Both the position numbers and the translations under genes were made by a program. The notes below the pieces were generated by a model. That model ran no database searches and had not been told where the DNA came from. It worked only from the letters and a program-made list of their open reading frames with translations. A stretch of 64,000 nucleotides of DNA from Actinacidiphila sp. DG2A-62 (lineage in GTDB: Bacteria > Actinomycetota > Actinomycetes > Streptomycetales > Streptomycetaceae): NCBI RefSeq assembly GCF_035825295.1, contig NZ_JAYMGI010000002.1:1-64000 (forward strand), in the 5' to 3' direction. Shown here in pieces: positions 36,413-46,934 of the stretch (position 1 is the stretch's first letter; the number at the start of each line of letters is the position of its first letter).

Positions 36413-38134
36413 GTGCGCTCGACGAACGACTTCCCGACGATCCTGACCGCCCACCTCGGCCACGGCCTCGCCGCGTCCAAGGCCGTGGTCGCCGTACTCC
36501 CCGACGGCCTGCCGCCGCGGGGCGCCGAACTCCTCGGCGGCGACCGCCCGGTCGCGCTCGCGCCGGGACCGGTCGGACCGGTCCCGGGCTGGCGGGCCGG
36601 CCCTTCGCCCGCATCCCGCTCCCGCGGGACCTGCCGCCGGGGACGTACGCGGTGCGCGTCGTGGACGGCAGCGGACGGTCGTGCCAGAGCGCGCCGTTCG
36701 TCGTCGCCCCCGACCGTCTCCAGCGGCAGACGATGCCGGACGTGCTGGCGTACTTCAGGGCCATGCGCTCCAGCGGCGAGATCGACCGCAAGGACCGCCG
36801 GGCGCGGCTGTGGGGGGATGTGAGCGGAAGGGAGGTGGACGCGCGCGGCGGCTGGCTCGACGCCAGCGGCGATCCGAGCAAGTTCCTCAGCCACCTCACG
36901 TACACCCGCACCATGAGCCCCCAGCAGATCCCGCTGTGCGCCTGGGCGCTGGCCGCCGCCCGTGACGCGGTCGCCGAGCGCCACCCCGCCCTGCTCCGCT
37001 CGCTCGGCGCCCGGCTGCGCGACGAGTGCCTGTGGGGCGCGGACTTCCTGATGCGCTTCCGCGCGCCCGAGGGCTACTTCTACACCGGCGTCTTCGACGC
37101 CCTCACCAAGCGGCTCGACGAGCGGTTCGTGACCGCGCCCCTCGCCGAGTGCGTCCGCACCGACCGCTACCAGGCGGCCTACCGGCAGGGCGGCGGCCTG
37201 GCCATCGCGGCGCTGGCCCGCGCCTCGGCCCTCGGCGACAACGGCGACTTCTCCGGCGCGCAGTACCTGGACGCGGCGCTGACCGGCTTCGCCCATCTCG
37301 AAGCACGCAACCTGGAGTACTTAGACGACGGTACGGAGTCGGTCGTCGACGACTACGCAGCGCTACTGGCCGCGGCCGAACTGACCGCGGCGGGCGCGAC
37401 GCCGGCGGCACCGGTGACCGAGGCGGCCCGACGCCGCGCTGCACCGGCTCACGGACCGTTACGTGCGCCCCGCGGACGGCGGACTCGGCTGGTTCACCGC
37501 GGACACCGAAGGGCGGCCCTTCTTCCACGCGGTGGAGGCGGGCCTGCCGGTGCTGGCCCTGCTCCGCTTCGCCGCGGTCCTCACCGGCGCCCCCAAGGCC
37601 GGCCCGGCGCGGGCGCCGGCGGCCGAGGCGATGCTCGACACGCTGCGCCGCACCTCGTGCGTACCGAACCCCTTCGGCTACCCGCGGCAGCGGGTGCGGC
37701 CGGCCGGCGGCGAGGACCGCGACGCGTTCTTCTTCCCGCACGCCAACGAGACCGGCTACTGGTGGCAGGGCGAGAACGCCGCCCTCGCCTCGCTCGCCGC
37801 GGCGGCCTGCTTCTGCGCGGACGTGGACACCGTCCCCGTGTCCGACCGCGAGCGCCTGCTGGACTTCGCCGACGACCAGCTGGCCTGGATCACCGGCCGC
37901 AACCCCTTCGACGCCTGCATGCTCCAGGGCCGCGGCCGCGGCGACGTCGACTACGCCACCGACTTCCCCAACCTGCCCGGCGGCATCGTCAACGGCATCA
38001 CCTCCGGCTGGACGGACGAGGACGACATCGCCTTCCTCCCCGCCGACGCCCCGGAGTCCGAGTCGTGGCGCTGGGCCGAACAGCGGATCCCCCACACCGG
38101 CTGGCTCCTCCTGGCCACGGCGGCCTGCCGCTGA
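36413..38134 (+). pseudogene. Glycoside hydrolase family 9 enzyme, two frameshifts
   Basis: GTG 36413 gives STNDFPTILTAHLGHGLAAS, an Ig-like N-terminal domain. The frame breaks at C3 36601-36603 (one short) and resumes PFARIPLPRDLPPGTYAVRV. The catalytic part begins with ARGGWLDASGDPSKFLSHLT, the GH9 GGW-DAGD motif with the catalytic Asp pair, and runs through YRQGGGLAIAALARASALGD. At C3 37427-37429 (one too many) it breaks again and resumes DAALHRLTDRYVRPADGGLG. It ends ITGRNPFDACMLQGRGRGD and RWAEQRIPHTGWLLLATAAC. No signal peptide is seen, so it may be cytoplasmic. GH9 enzymes cut beta-1,4-glucans or related glycans. Confidence 0.75.
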
Positions 38135-38218
38135 CGGTCCATCCGGCGCCCGGGCGGCGCGCCGTCATCGCGTGCGCGCCGCAGCGGTCTCCCCCGTCCG
38201 ATGCCTTGACGCCGTGAC

Positions 38219-38234
38219 AGTGAGCGCTAACACT
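38219..38234 (+). promoter_or_regulatory. LacI-family operator and promoter for GH3 gene
   Basis: AGTGAGCGCTAACACT has the central GCGC and near-symmetric arms of a LacI-type sugar-repressor site. It overlaps the -10 position of a promoter whose TTGACG (-35) is at 38206-38211. Binding would block transcription until a sugar ligand is present. It leaves a ~330-nt leader before the GH3 start. Apart from this, 38135-38563 shows nothing I recognise. Confidence 0.5.
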
Positions 38235-38563
38235 GCTGGGGGCAGCCCGCAGACCACCACCCCGCTCCTGATCGCGGGGCGGTCCGGCATGACGCGACCG
38301 TGGTCGAAGGCCCGGACCCGACGGCACAGCGCACGGCTCCACCGGCATATGCACGCACTTGACCGGCGTCCCCGGACGATGGGCGCCGGCCTTGTTGTCA
38401 GGCGCTCACACCCGCTCGGCCCGCCGTACGTGCGGCCGCACGTACGCTGCCGCGCGGCCACCGGCCCGGCACGTCCACGCCCCGGCCCGCCACGTCCCGG
38501 AGCGCCCGGACCCGCCCGGCTTCCGCTCCCGCAGTCACCAGCTCCGACGTGCAAGGAGGCGCG

Positions 38564-41500
38564 ATGCGCTGGAGGAACTCAACGGCGAGACGCGCGGTCA
38601 CGGCGACCGTGTGCTCCCTCGGCCTGATCGGGACGGTCGCCGCGACGGCGCAGGCGAGACCGCCCGCCGCGGTGCGGGCCGCACTGCCGATCTACCTCGA
38701 CACCGGCTACTCGTTCCAGGAGCGGGCCGCCGACCTGGTCTCGCGGATGTCGCTCGACGAGAAGGTGCAGCAGCTGCGCACCAACAGCGCGCCCGCCATC
38801 CCGCGGCTGGGCGTCCAGCAGTACACGTACTGGAGCGAGGGGCAGCACGGCATCAACACGCTGTTCGCCGACACCAACCCCGGCTCCGTCACCGGGGGCG
38901 TGCACGCCACCAGCTTCCCCACCAACTTCGCCGCGTCGATGTCGTGGGACGACGACCTGATCTACCGGGAGACGACCGCAGTCTCCGACGAGGCCCGGGG
39001 GCTGCTGGACAAGTCGCTGTGGGGCACCGGCCAGAACAACCTCGGCCCGTCCAAGGACGACTACGGCATGCTCACCTACTGGGCGCCCACCGTGAACCTC
39101 GACCGCGACCCGCGCTGGGGCCGCACCGACGAGGCGTTCGGCGAGGACCCGTACTTCGTCGGCCGGATGGCCGGCGCCTTCGTCAACGGCTACCAGGGAC
39201 AGACCCTGGACGGCAAGCCGCTGGGCAAGTACCTCAAGGTCGCCTCGACCGCCAAGCACTACGCGCTCAACAACGTCGAGCAGGACCGCACCGGCATCAG
39301 CTCCGACGTCAGCGACGACGACCTGTTCGACTACTACACCGCGCAGTTCAAGAGCCTGATCGAGAAGGCGCACGTCGCCGGGTTGATGACGTCGTACAAC
39401 GCCGTCAACGGCACGCCGTCGGTGGCCGACACGTACACCACCAACCAGATCGCGCAGCGCACGTACGGCTTCGGCGGCTACATCACCTCCGACTGCGGGG
39501 CGGTCGGGACCACCTACCAGACCTTCCCCTCGGGCCACAACTGGGCGCCGCCCGGCTGGACGACGGACGGCAAGGGCGGCAACGCCACCTGGACCGAGAC
39601 GGCCACCGGCCGTACGCTCCCGGGCGCCGCGGGCGGCCAGGCATACGCCCTGCGGGCGGGCACCGACGTCAACTGCACCGGCACGGAGGCGACGACACCC
39701 GGTCTGGAGCAGGCGATCCAGGCCGGTGTCCTCAGCGAGGGCGTCATCGACAACGCGCTGGTGCACCTGTTCACGGTCCGGATGCGCACCGGCGAGTTCG
39801 ACCCGGTGGACAAGCAGCCGTACACGAAGATCACCAAGGACGTGATCGAGTCCAAGGCCCACCAGGACCTCGCGCGGACCGTCGCCGACAACGCCCTCGT
39901 GCTGCTGCAGAACAACCGGCTCGCCGCCACCGGCAAACCCCTGCTGCCGGCCGACCCGGCCGGGCTCGGCAAGGTCGTGGTCGTCGGCGACCAGGCCGGC
40001 AAGGTCACCCTCGGCGGCTACTCCGGTGACCCCACCGAGAAGGTCGACGCCCTCCAGGGCATCACCGCCCAGGTCAAGGCCGCCTCTCCCGGCGCGCAGG
40101 TGGTGTACGACGCGGCGGGCACCTCCACCACCGCGACGGGCGCCGCGGTGCTGAGCGCCCAGACGCAGGCGGACATCCAGGACGCCGACCTGGTCGTGAT
40201 CGCGGTCGGCACGGACGAGGCCACCGCGGGCGAGGGCAAGGACCGCAGCGGGCTGGCACTGCCGGGGAACTACGGCAGCCTCATCGACCAGGTCACCGCG
40301 CTGGGCAACCCCAGGACCGTCCTGGACATCCAGTCCGACGGGCCGGTGGCCATCGAGGCCTACCGCGGCAAGGTCGCCTCGATCGTCTTCGCCGGCTACA
40401 ACGGCGAGAGCCAGGGCGACGCTCTCGCCGACGTGCTCTTCGGCCGGCAGAACCCCGGCGGCCACCTCAACTTCACCTGGTACAAGGACGACTCGCAGCT
40501 TCCCGGCATCTCCGACTACGACCTGGCGCCCAGCGGCACGGGCGACCTCGGCCGCACGTACCAGTACTTCACGGGCGTCCCGACGTACCCGTTCGGCTAC
40601 GGCCTGAGCTACAGCACCTTCGCCTACTCCCACGTCCGCGCCGACCGCTCCACGGTGGACGCCGACGGTACGGTGAAAATCGGCTTCGACGTCAAGAACA
40701 CCGGCGCCGTCGCCGGCACGACCGTGGCCCAGCTCTACGCCGCCACGGACTTCACCGTCGCCGGCCGGGAACTGCCGAGGAAGCGGCTCGCCGGCTTCCA
40801 GAAGACCAGGAACCTCAGGCCGGGCGAGACCCAGCACGTCACGCTGCGCGTGCGCGTCGCCGACCTCGCCTTCCACGACGGCGGCAGCGCCCGGCAGGTC
40901 GTCTACGACGGCGGGTACCGCTTCGAGGCCGGTCCGGACTCGGCCACGACCGCCGGGTCCGCCACGGTGACGGTGCGCGGCAAGCTCACCCCGCACGTGC
41001 AGTACGTGACCGTCCAGCCGGAGTCCGTCGTCTACGACGCGGGCGCCACCGTCGACCTGACGGCCCGCAACCGGTGGATCAAGGACGACACCGACCCCAC
41101 CGCCCAGCCCGGCCGCAACCTCGCCGTCACCGCCGACCACGTCGTCGAGGCGGTCAACGACGACGGCTCCTTCGTCGACCTATCCAAGGCCGGCGTCCGC
41201 TACTCCAGCAGTGACCCCTCGGTGGCCACCGTCAGCAAGAAGGGCGTCGTCACCACGGTGGGCAACGGCGTGGCCACCATCCGGGCGACCGTCGGCGGCG
41301 TCACCGGCACCGCCGTGATCCGCGTCCACCACACCCTGACGGTCTCCGCGGCCCAGATCGTCGAGCCCGGCACTCCTGTCACGGCGACCACCACCTACAC
41401 CAACACCGGCCCCACCGCCCTGCCCGGCGCGAGGATCGGCCTCACCGTCCCGGACGGCTGGAGCGCGGTGCCGGTGACGGCGGCCACCTTCTCCAGCGTC

Positions 41501-42208
41501 CCGGCCGGCGCCTCGGTGACCACCGCCTGGAGCGTCACACCCCCGGCCGACGTGGCACCGGGCAGCTACGCCCTGGCCGCCTCCGCCACCTACCGGGGCG
41601 CAAAGGCCAGTGACGACGCGGCCGGACGCGTGTTCGTGCCGTACGCCTCCCTCGCCGACATCGTCACCAACATCGGCGTGAGCGACGACGCCGCTCCCGG
41701 CTCGGGCAACCTCGACGGCGGCAACGCGAGCCTGTCGCAGCAGGCCCTCGCCGCCCAGGGAGTGGTCTCCGGCGGGACGGTGGTCCACGACGGCCTGACC
41801 TTCACCTGGCCCACCACGGGCACCGGCAAGCCCGACAACATCGTCGCCGGCGGCCAGACCGTGCCCTTCACCGGCAGCGGCACCACGCTCGGCTTCCTGG
41901 GCACCGCCGACTACGGCGACGCCTCCGGCACCGGGACGATCACCTACACCGACGGAACGAGCCAGACCTTCGGCCTGTCCTTCTCCGACTGGTGGAATAA
42001 CAGCGCCGCGCAGGGCAGCGACATCCTCGCCACCACGGACTACTTCAACAACAGCGGAGGCAAGGTCCAGCAGAAGGTCAGCGTGTACGGCGCCACCGTC
42101 GCGCTCCAGCCGGGCAAGACCATCGCCTACCTGACCCTGCCCGACGTCGGCCCCAACGCCGACATGAACCAGGTCGCCATGCACCTCTTCGCCCTGGCCG
42201 TCGGCTGA
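38564..42208 (+). CDS. Secreted glycoside hydrolase family 3 enzyme with Ig-like and NEW3-type C-terminal domains
   Basis: ATG 38564 follows AAGGAGG (38553-38559). The 1,214-aa protein has a signal peptide (VTATVCSLGLIGTVAATAQA). The GH3 N-terminal TIM barrel includes STAKHYALNNVEQDRTGISS and FGGYITSDCGAVG, with the nucleophile Asp. The GH3 C-terminal domain includes YNGESQGDALADVLFGRQNP and PSGTGDLGRTYQYFTGVPTY, followed by a fibronectin-like domain. Next come a Big_2-type Ig repeat (DPSVATVSKKGVVTTVGNGV), a NEW3-type domain (TYTNTGPTALPGARIGLTVP) and a final beta domain. GH3 enzymes release terminal glucose or xylose from oligosaccharides. It shares a neighbourhood with GH9 and a hairpin terminator follows. 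Confidence 0.88.
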   Translation: MRWRNSTARRAVTATVCSLGLIGTVAATAQARPPAAVRAALPIYLDTGYSFQERAADLVSRMSLDEKVQQLRTNSAPAIPRLGVQQYTYWSEGQHGINTLFADTNPGSVTGGVHATSFPTNFAASMSWDDDLIYRETTAVSDEARGLLDKSLWGTGQNNLGPSKDDYGMLTYWAPTVNLDRDPRWGRTDEAFGEDPYFVGRMAGAFVNGYQGQTLDGKPLGKYLKVASTAKHYALNNVEQDRTGISSDVSDDDLFDYYTAQFKSLIEKAHVAGLMTSYNAVNGTPSVADTYTTNQIAQRTYGFGGYITSDCGAVGTTYQTFPSGHNWAPPGWTTDGKGGNATWTETATGRTLPGAAGGQAYALRAGTDVNCTGTEATTPGLEQAIQAGVLSEGVIDNALVHLFTVRMRTGEFDPVDKQPYTKITKDVIESKAHQDLARTVADNALVLLQNNRLAATGKPLLPADPAGLGKVVVVGDQAGKVTLGGYSGDPTEKVDALQGITAQVKAASPGAQVVYDAAGTSTTATGAAVLSAQTQADIQDADLVVIAVGTDEATAGEGKDRSGLALPGNYGSLIDQVTALGNPRTVLDIQSDGPVAIEAYRGKVASIVFAGYNGESQGDALADVLFGRQNPGGHLNFTWYKDDSQLPGISDYDLAPSGTGDLGRTYQYFTGVPTYPFGYGLSYSTFAYSHVRADRSTVDADGTVKIGFDVKNTGAVAGTTVAQLYAATDFTVAGRELPRKRLAGFQKTRNLRPGETQHVTLRVRVADLAFHDGGSARQVVYDGGYRFEAGPDSATTAGSATVTVRGKLTPHVQYVTVQPESVVYDAGATVDLTARNRWIKDDTDPTAQPGRNLAVTADHVVEAVNDDGSFVDLSKAGVRYSSSDPSVATVSKKGVVTTVGNGVATIRATVGGVTGTAVIRVHHTLTVSAAQIVEPGTPVTATTTYTNTGPTALPGARIGLTVPDGWSAVPVTAATFSSVPAGASVTTAWSVTPPADVAPGSYALAASATYRGAKASDDAAGRVFVPYASLADIVTNIGVSDDAAPGSGNLDGGNASLSQQALAAQGVVSGGTVVHDGLTFTWPTTGTGKPDNIVAGGQTVPFTGSGTTLGFLGTADYGDASGTGTITYTDGTSQTFGLSFSDWWNNSAAQGSDILATTDYFNNSGGKVQQKVSVYGATVALQPGKTIAYLTLPDVGPNADMNQVAMHLFALAVG

Positions 42209-42212
42209 CCCA

Positions 42213-42250
42213 CGCCGGGGCCGGACCGCGCGAGCGGCCCGGCCCCGGCG
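42213..42250 (+). terminator. Hairpin terminator after GH3 gene
   Basis: CGCCGGGGCC (42213-42222) pairs with GGCCCCGGCG (42241-42250) across a short loop, directly after the stop codon. Confidence 0.7.
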
Positions 42251-42370
42251 CCGGTGCGACGCGGCGGCGGTACGCACCCACGTGCCGGCGGCGTGTCGTC
42301 AGGCCGGCGCGGGCGGCGTGCCACTGGGCCGCAGCGGCACCCGGGGTTCGCAGGGGGATAACCGGTGCGG

Positions 42371-42640
42371 TCACCACGGTCGCCTGGAAATCCTCGCGCC
42401 GCCGGACCGGAAGACCGCCGTCACTGCCAGGTCCTGGTCGTCGGTCTGCCGGACCCGCTCGCCGTTCCAGCCTCGGTAGTCTCTGCCCAGTCCCTCCAGG
42501 AACGGGACGAGATCCATTTCCTCGGTCCCGTTGCGGTCGGGCATGTCGGCCGGCGTGATCATGACGAACAGCGGCAGGCCTCTGGTGTCCGCGGCCAAGT
42601 GGCGTCGCGGCCGCTGGCCGGTCGCGGTCTCCAGGCCGGC
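42371..42640 (-). pseudogene. IS5-family transposase remnant
   Basis: The segment RPRRHLAADTRGLPLFVMIT, then PADMPDRNGTEEMD is the region after the first catalytic Asp of IS5-family transposases. Neither end of the protein is present. It lies between the GH3 and NLR loci. Confidence 0.6.
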
Positions 42641-42717
42641 CCGCGCCCACAGGGCGGGAAATGGCGGCCAACAGCCGGACACGGCTCACGCACAGCCGCT
42701 GCCACCGCGGCGCCCAC

Positions 42718-43452
42718 TCACAAGGGGGGCTGCGTCGGCGGGCAGACGGGGGCGCGGGACGGCTCGGGCGCCGGCGCGGTGAACGGCAGGGCGTAGAGGA
42801 CGAAGTGGACGCCGAGGGCCAGCACGGCGAGCGCTTCGAGCGCGGACAGGACCAGCAGGGCCGCGCGGCCCGGCGCGTCGGTCCAGTAGCCGACCAGCGC
42901 GGCCAGCGGCACCGCGCAGAACGCGCCGAGGTCGACCAGGCACTGGACGGCCTTGCGCGAGCGGCGGCGTGCGTCGCCGCGGTGCGCGGTCTCCCAGCCG
43001 AAGACCGCTCCCGCGCCGGGACCGGCCAGTTCACCCAGCCGGGGGGCCAGCTCCGTGCGGACATAGCGCCCGATCGCCGAGATCTTCTCGTCGTTGACCA
43101 GGTACGTCCAGCCCAGCACCACGCACACCGGGGGAAGCGCGAGCAGCATCGTCGCCCGCGCGGCCTCCAGCGACGCCGCCGCGACTCCGGCGACGGCCGC
43201 GAGCGTCACGTACAGGAGGTTGTCGCGGAAGCCGATGCGCGCCCGCTGCTCCTCCTTGATGCTCTGGTACTCCGCGATCAGCAACTGCCCCACCCCGACC
43301 AGCGGTTCCCGCTCCCCCACCGCACGCTCCCTCCGCGCTACCGGCATGGCCATGTCCCGCACCGGTTCATGCCCGGACAGCGCCCCGATGAGTCCGGCAG
43401 AGGCGTACAGCGTGCCGGCCGCGCGGGTTCGCCGCGGGCCGCGCGCGCTCAC
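42718..43452 (-). CDS. Four-helix membrane protein coupled to the NLR gene
   Basis: This 244-aa protein starts at a GTG that overlaps the NLR stop (GTGA at 43449-43452), so the two are made together. A short N-terminal region (LIAEYQSIKEEQRARIGFRD) precedes two helix pairs: NLLYVTLAAVAGVAAASLEA with ATMLLALPPVCVVLGWTYLV, and CLVDLGAFCAVPLAALVGYW with AALLVLSALEALAVLALGVH. The loop between them contains VRTELAPRLGELAGPGAGAV. No enzyme motif is visible. It may be an effector or anchor for the NLR; this is inferred from coupling only. Confidence 0.65.
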   Translation of the reverse strand: MSARGPRRTRAAGTLYASAGLIGALSGHEPVRDMAMPVARRERAVGEREPLVGVGQLLIAEYQSIKEEQRARIGFRDNLLYVTLAAVAGVAAASLEAARATMLLALPPVCVVLGWTYLVNDEKISAIGRYVRTELAPRLGELAGPGAGAVFGWETAHRGDARRRSRKAVQCLVDLGAFCAVPLAALVGYWTDAPGRAALLVLSALEALAVLALGVHFVLYALPFTAPAPEPSRAPVCPPTQPPL

Positions 43453-45835
43453 GGCGAGGGGTCGGCCCCTCGGCCGTCGATCAGCGCCGCCACGTCGTCC
43501 GCCTCGACGTCGCCGACGTCCTCGAAGATCTCCAGCGCCCGTTCCCAGCTGCCGCGCGCCGCCTCGCGGTCGCCGAGCGCGGTCAGCACGACGCCGAGCC
43601 GGTGCAGCGCCCGCGCCTCGCCGCGCAGGTGCCCGACCCGGCGGTGCACCGCCAGCGACTCGCGGTAGGAGGCTGCCGCCTGCCCCCACTCGCCGCGCTC
43701 CTCGTGCACCTCGCCGAGATTGTGCAGGGTCATCGCCTCGCCGAAGGCGTCGTCACCGACCGCACGGCGGATCTCCAGCGAGCGCCGGTAGCAGTCGGCG
43801 GCCCGGTCGGTGTCGCCGCAGACCATGTGGGCCGCGCCCATGTTGTTCAGGTCCGTCGCCTCGCCGCGCCGGTCCCCCAGCCGGCGGTGCGCCTCCAGCG
43901 CCTGCGTGTGGCAGACGAGCGCCTCGTCGTAGCGTTCCAGGTCGTCGTAGACGTCGCCGAGTCCGCTCAGCAGCCACGCCTCGGCCGGCCCGTCGCCTGC
44001 GGCGCGCGCGGCGTCGAGGCCGATGCGCTGCACCTCCAGCCACTCCGGCCACTGGCTGCGGCGCTGGAAGTACGACCTGAGCACGATCGGCACGCGCGAG
44101 CCGATCGTGAACAGGCCGGCGTCGGCGGCCTGCTGGGCGACGTCCAGGACGTTGGCGTACTCGGCGTCGAACCATGCGAGTGCGGCGTCCGCGTCGGCGA
44201 ACCGCGCCGGCCGCACGCCCTCGGGCGCCTCGATCGGCGCGAGCACCTGCTCCCGGCCGTCGTTGAGCGCGCGGTCGGCGTTCTCACCGGTCGCCACGTA
44301 CCAGGCCAGCAGGCGCTCCACCGCCCCTGCGGCCTCGGCGGGAGGCTCCTGCACGCGGCAGCGGTCCTGCGCGTACAGCCGCAGCAGGTCGTGGAAACGG
44401 AAGCGGCCGGGGGCGTCCTCCTCCAGCAGGTGGGCTTCGGTCAGCGCGTCGAGCAGGTCGCGGGCCTCGTCGCGCGGCACGCCGAGCACCGCCTCGGCCG
44501 CGGCGGCGCCGAACACCGGTCCCCGGTGCAGCCCGAGACGGCGGAACGCCCGCGCTTGCGACGGCGTGAGCTTGGCGTACGACCAGGAGAAGACGTGCCG
44601 CACCGCCGCGAACTCGTCCGAGCCGCGCGACAGCTGCGCCAGCCGGCCCTCCTCGGGCGCCAGTTCCGCCTCGACGTCGGCGAAGCCGAACGAGGGGCGC
44701 AGCGCGAGCCGCACCGCGGCGATGCGCAGCGCCAACGGGAGGCGTCCGCACAGTTCGGCGACACGCAGCGCGGCCGCGCGCTCGGCGGCGACCCGCTCCT
44801 CGCCCAGCACCCGGGCGAAGAACGCGAGCGACTCCTGCGGATCGAGCACGTCCAGCGTGAGCAGCCGGGCCCCGTCGCGGACCGCGAGCCCGGCCATCCG
44901 GCTGCGGCTGGTGACCACCACACAGCAGCCCGGGGCGCCCGGCAGCAGCGGCCGCACCTGCGCGGGGTCCTCGGCGTTGTCCAGGACGACCAGGACCCTG
45001 CGCCCCGCCAGGAGGCTGCGGTAGGACCGGGTCCTGGCGTCCAGGCTCGCGGGGACTTCGTGGGCCGGCCCCCGAGCAGCCGCAGCAGTTCCCCCAGGGC
45101 GCGGCGCGGCTTGGCCGCCGGAGTGGGCGCGTAGCCCTGGAGGTCGAGGTGGATCTGCCCGTCGGGGAACCGCTCGCTCGCCGCGTGCGCCCAGTGCACG
45201 GCCAGGGTCGTCTTGCCGACGCCCGGGGTGCCGTCGATGGCGGAGATCACCACGGTGGGCGTGGCCGCAGGGCTTTCGAGGGCGGTCACGGAGCTGTCGG
45301 AGGTCCCGGAATCGGCGGGGGCCCCGGGATCGGCCCCGGGATCGGCCCCGGGCGCCCGGGACGGAGCGTCCAGGGTGCGGAGGTCGTCCGCACGGCCGGT
45401 GAAGTCGGGGATGTCGGGCGGCAGCTGCCGGGGAGGAGGCGGGACGGCCGGCGGCGGGGGCTGCGCGGCGGCGTGGTAGTGGGTGTGGTGCTCGGCCGTG
45501 CCGGTCACGTCGCCGAGGAACAGGCCGTTGCCGAAGTCGACGTGGTCGCCGAGGTAGGAGGAAGCGGTCGGCGCGGGAGCGGCGTCCGCGAAGCCGTGCG
45601 CGCGCAGGTTCGCCGCCAGCGCTGACGCGAGCGCCGGGTCGGCCGCGAGGACGGCCCGCAGCCCGGCCGCCCACTCCTTGAGGGCGCGGACGCCGTCGGC
45701 CCCGGCGTCCGCGCCGTGCCCGGCCCCGTCACCGCCCTCGGGCAGCAGCGCCAGTTGCGCGCGGACCGCCCCGCCGCCCGGCTGCGCCGACGTCGCATCA
45801 AGCGCCCGGAGCAGCGCCTGCCAGTTCGCGTCCAT
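43449..45835 (-). pseudogene. NB-ARC/TPR NLR-like receptor with N-terminal GDHxDF motif, single frameshift
   Basis: ATG 45835. Residues 1-85 are a short helical domain, and residues 96-112 read GDHVDFGNGLFLGDVTG. A proline-rich linker follows, then NB-ARC with Walker A GTPGVGKTT (202-210), QIHLDLQGYAPTPAAK, Walker B RRVLVVLDNAEDP, sensor VVVTSRSRMAGL and GRLPLALRIAA. Then come a winged helix (FSWSYAKLTPSQARAFRRLG) and about six TPRs (LSGLGDVYDDLERYDEALVC; LNNMGAAHMVCGDTDRAADC). The frame breaks in the G/C run at forward 45062-45073 (one base short). NLR/STAND proteins oligomerise on sensing a ligand and switch on an effector. Confidence 0.75.
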
Positions 45836-46050
45836 CCGGCCCCCCTGTGCGGTACGGCGCGGCGTACGGGATCTGCCGCGGCCCGCTCCAGCCTACGGCT
45901 CGGGCACCTCGTCCGACGTACTGTCAGCACAGCCCGGGCGGCGGCGGTTTATCGTGGGACGAGGCCCTCGGCACGAGCGGGCACGAGCCCCCTGGCCGAA
46001 CAAGCCCGCAGGCCGGGAAGCCGGTAGGCCGGAACACGGGAGCGACGCAC
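45836..46050. promoter_or_regulatory. Divergent control region between NLR and phosphorylase genes
   Basis: This 215-bp gap lies between the two starts. It must hold both promoters, which allows shared control. I could not assign -35/-10 boxes or an operator with confidence. Confidence 0.4.
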
Positions 46051-46918
46051 ATGACGGCTCGGCACAGCGGAACCGCGGTGGTGCTGACGGCGCTTCCCGT
46101 CGAGTACCGAGCCGTGCGCGCGGCTCTCGGCCCCACCACGAAGCGGCAGCACCCCTCGGGGACGGTCTTCGCGGCGGGGACGCTGCCCGGCACGGACTGG
46201 GAGATCCTGCTGGCCAGGGTCGGCGAGGGCAACCTGCGGGCAGCCGTGATCACCGAGCGCGCCCGCGACTGGCTCGCGCCCGACGCGCTGTTCTTCGTCG
46301 GGGTGGCAGGAGGCCTCGCGTCCGACGTACGGCTCGGCGACGTCGTCGTGGCCACCCGCATCCACCACGTCCATCCCGGCAAGGAGACCGCGGACGGCTT
46401 CCTGGCCCGCCCGGTCCCCGGGGCAGTCTCCCACCTGCTGGAGCAGAACGCCTGGCATGCGCTGAGCGACGACGCCTGGCACGGCGGGCCCGACCCGGCG
46501 CCCGCCGTGCACTTCAAGCCGCTCGCGGCGGGCGAGGTGGTGCTCAACGCCGCGGACAGCCCGCTGCGGGAGCAGATCCGCTGGCACTACGGCGACGCAG
46601 CCGCCGTCGAGATGGAGAGCGCCGGGGTCGCCGCCGCGGCCGCGCTCACCCACGACCTGCACGTCCTGACCATCCGCGGCATCAGCGACCATGCCGACGG
46701 AGCCAAGGCCGCCGCCGATGCCGCCGGCTCCCAGCAGCGCGCCGCCGCCAACGCCGCGGCCGCCCTGCTGGCCCTCCTGCGCGCCCTCCCCCCTTCCGAC
46801 CTCCCCGCCGCGTCGAGCAGCGCCCGGCCCCCCCGCCTCCGGCGACCACATCGACTTCCGCCACGGTCTCTTCCTCGCCCCCGTCACCGGCAAGTCCACC
46901 CCGCCACCGGCCTCCTGA
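46051..46918 (+). CDS. Nucleoside phosphorylase/nucleosidase (PNP_UDP fold) with C-terminal GDHxDF motif
   Basis: ATG 46051, about 288 aa. It has the phosphorylase fold with TAVVLTALPVEYRAVRAALG, the phosphate/ribose loop FFVGVAGGLASDVRLGDVVV, the AAVEMESAGVAAAAAL ribose-binding motif and TIRGISDHADG. Residues 264-280 read GDHIDFRHGLFLAPVTG, nearly the same as the motif in the divergent NLR, then the protein ends KSTPPPAS. To reach this end the C7 run 46828-46834 must lose one C; as written the frame runs on without meaning. The enzyme would cleave nucleosides or nucleotides. With the shared motif it is a candidate effector of the NLR. Confidence 0.75.
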
Positions 46919-46934
46919 CTGCGCCGAGCACCCC

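Noticed and set aside
38579..41140. 853-codon minus-strand ORF opposite the GH3 gene
   Set aside because: Shadow of the GH3 codon pattern; Val/Gly/Asp-rich with no family resemblance.
43602..45134. 510-codon plus-strand ORF within the NLR region
   Set aside because: Antisense shadow of the TPR and NB-ARC coding sequence; no ribosome site or recognisable fold.
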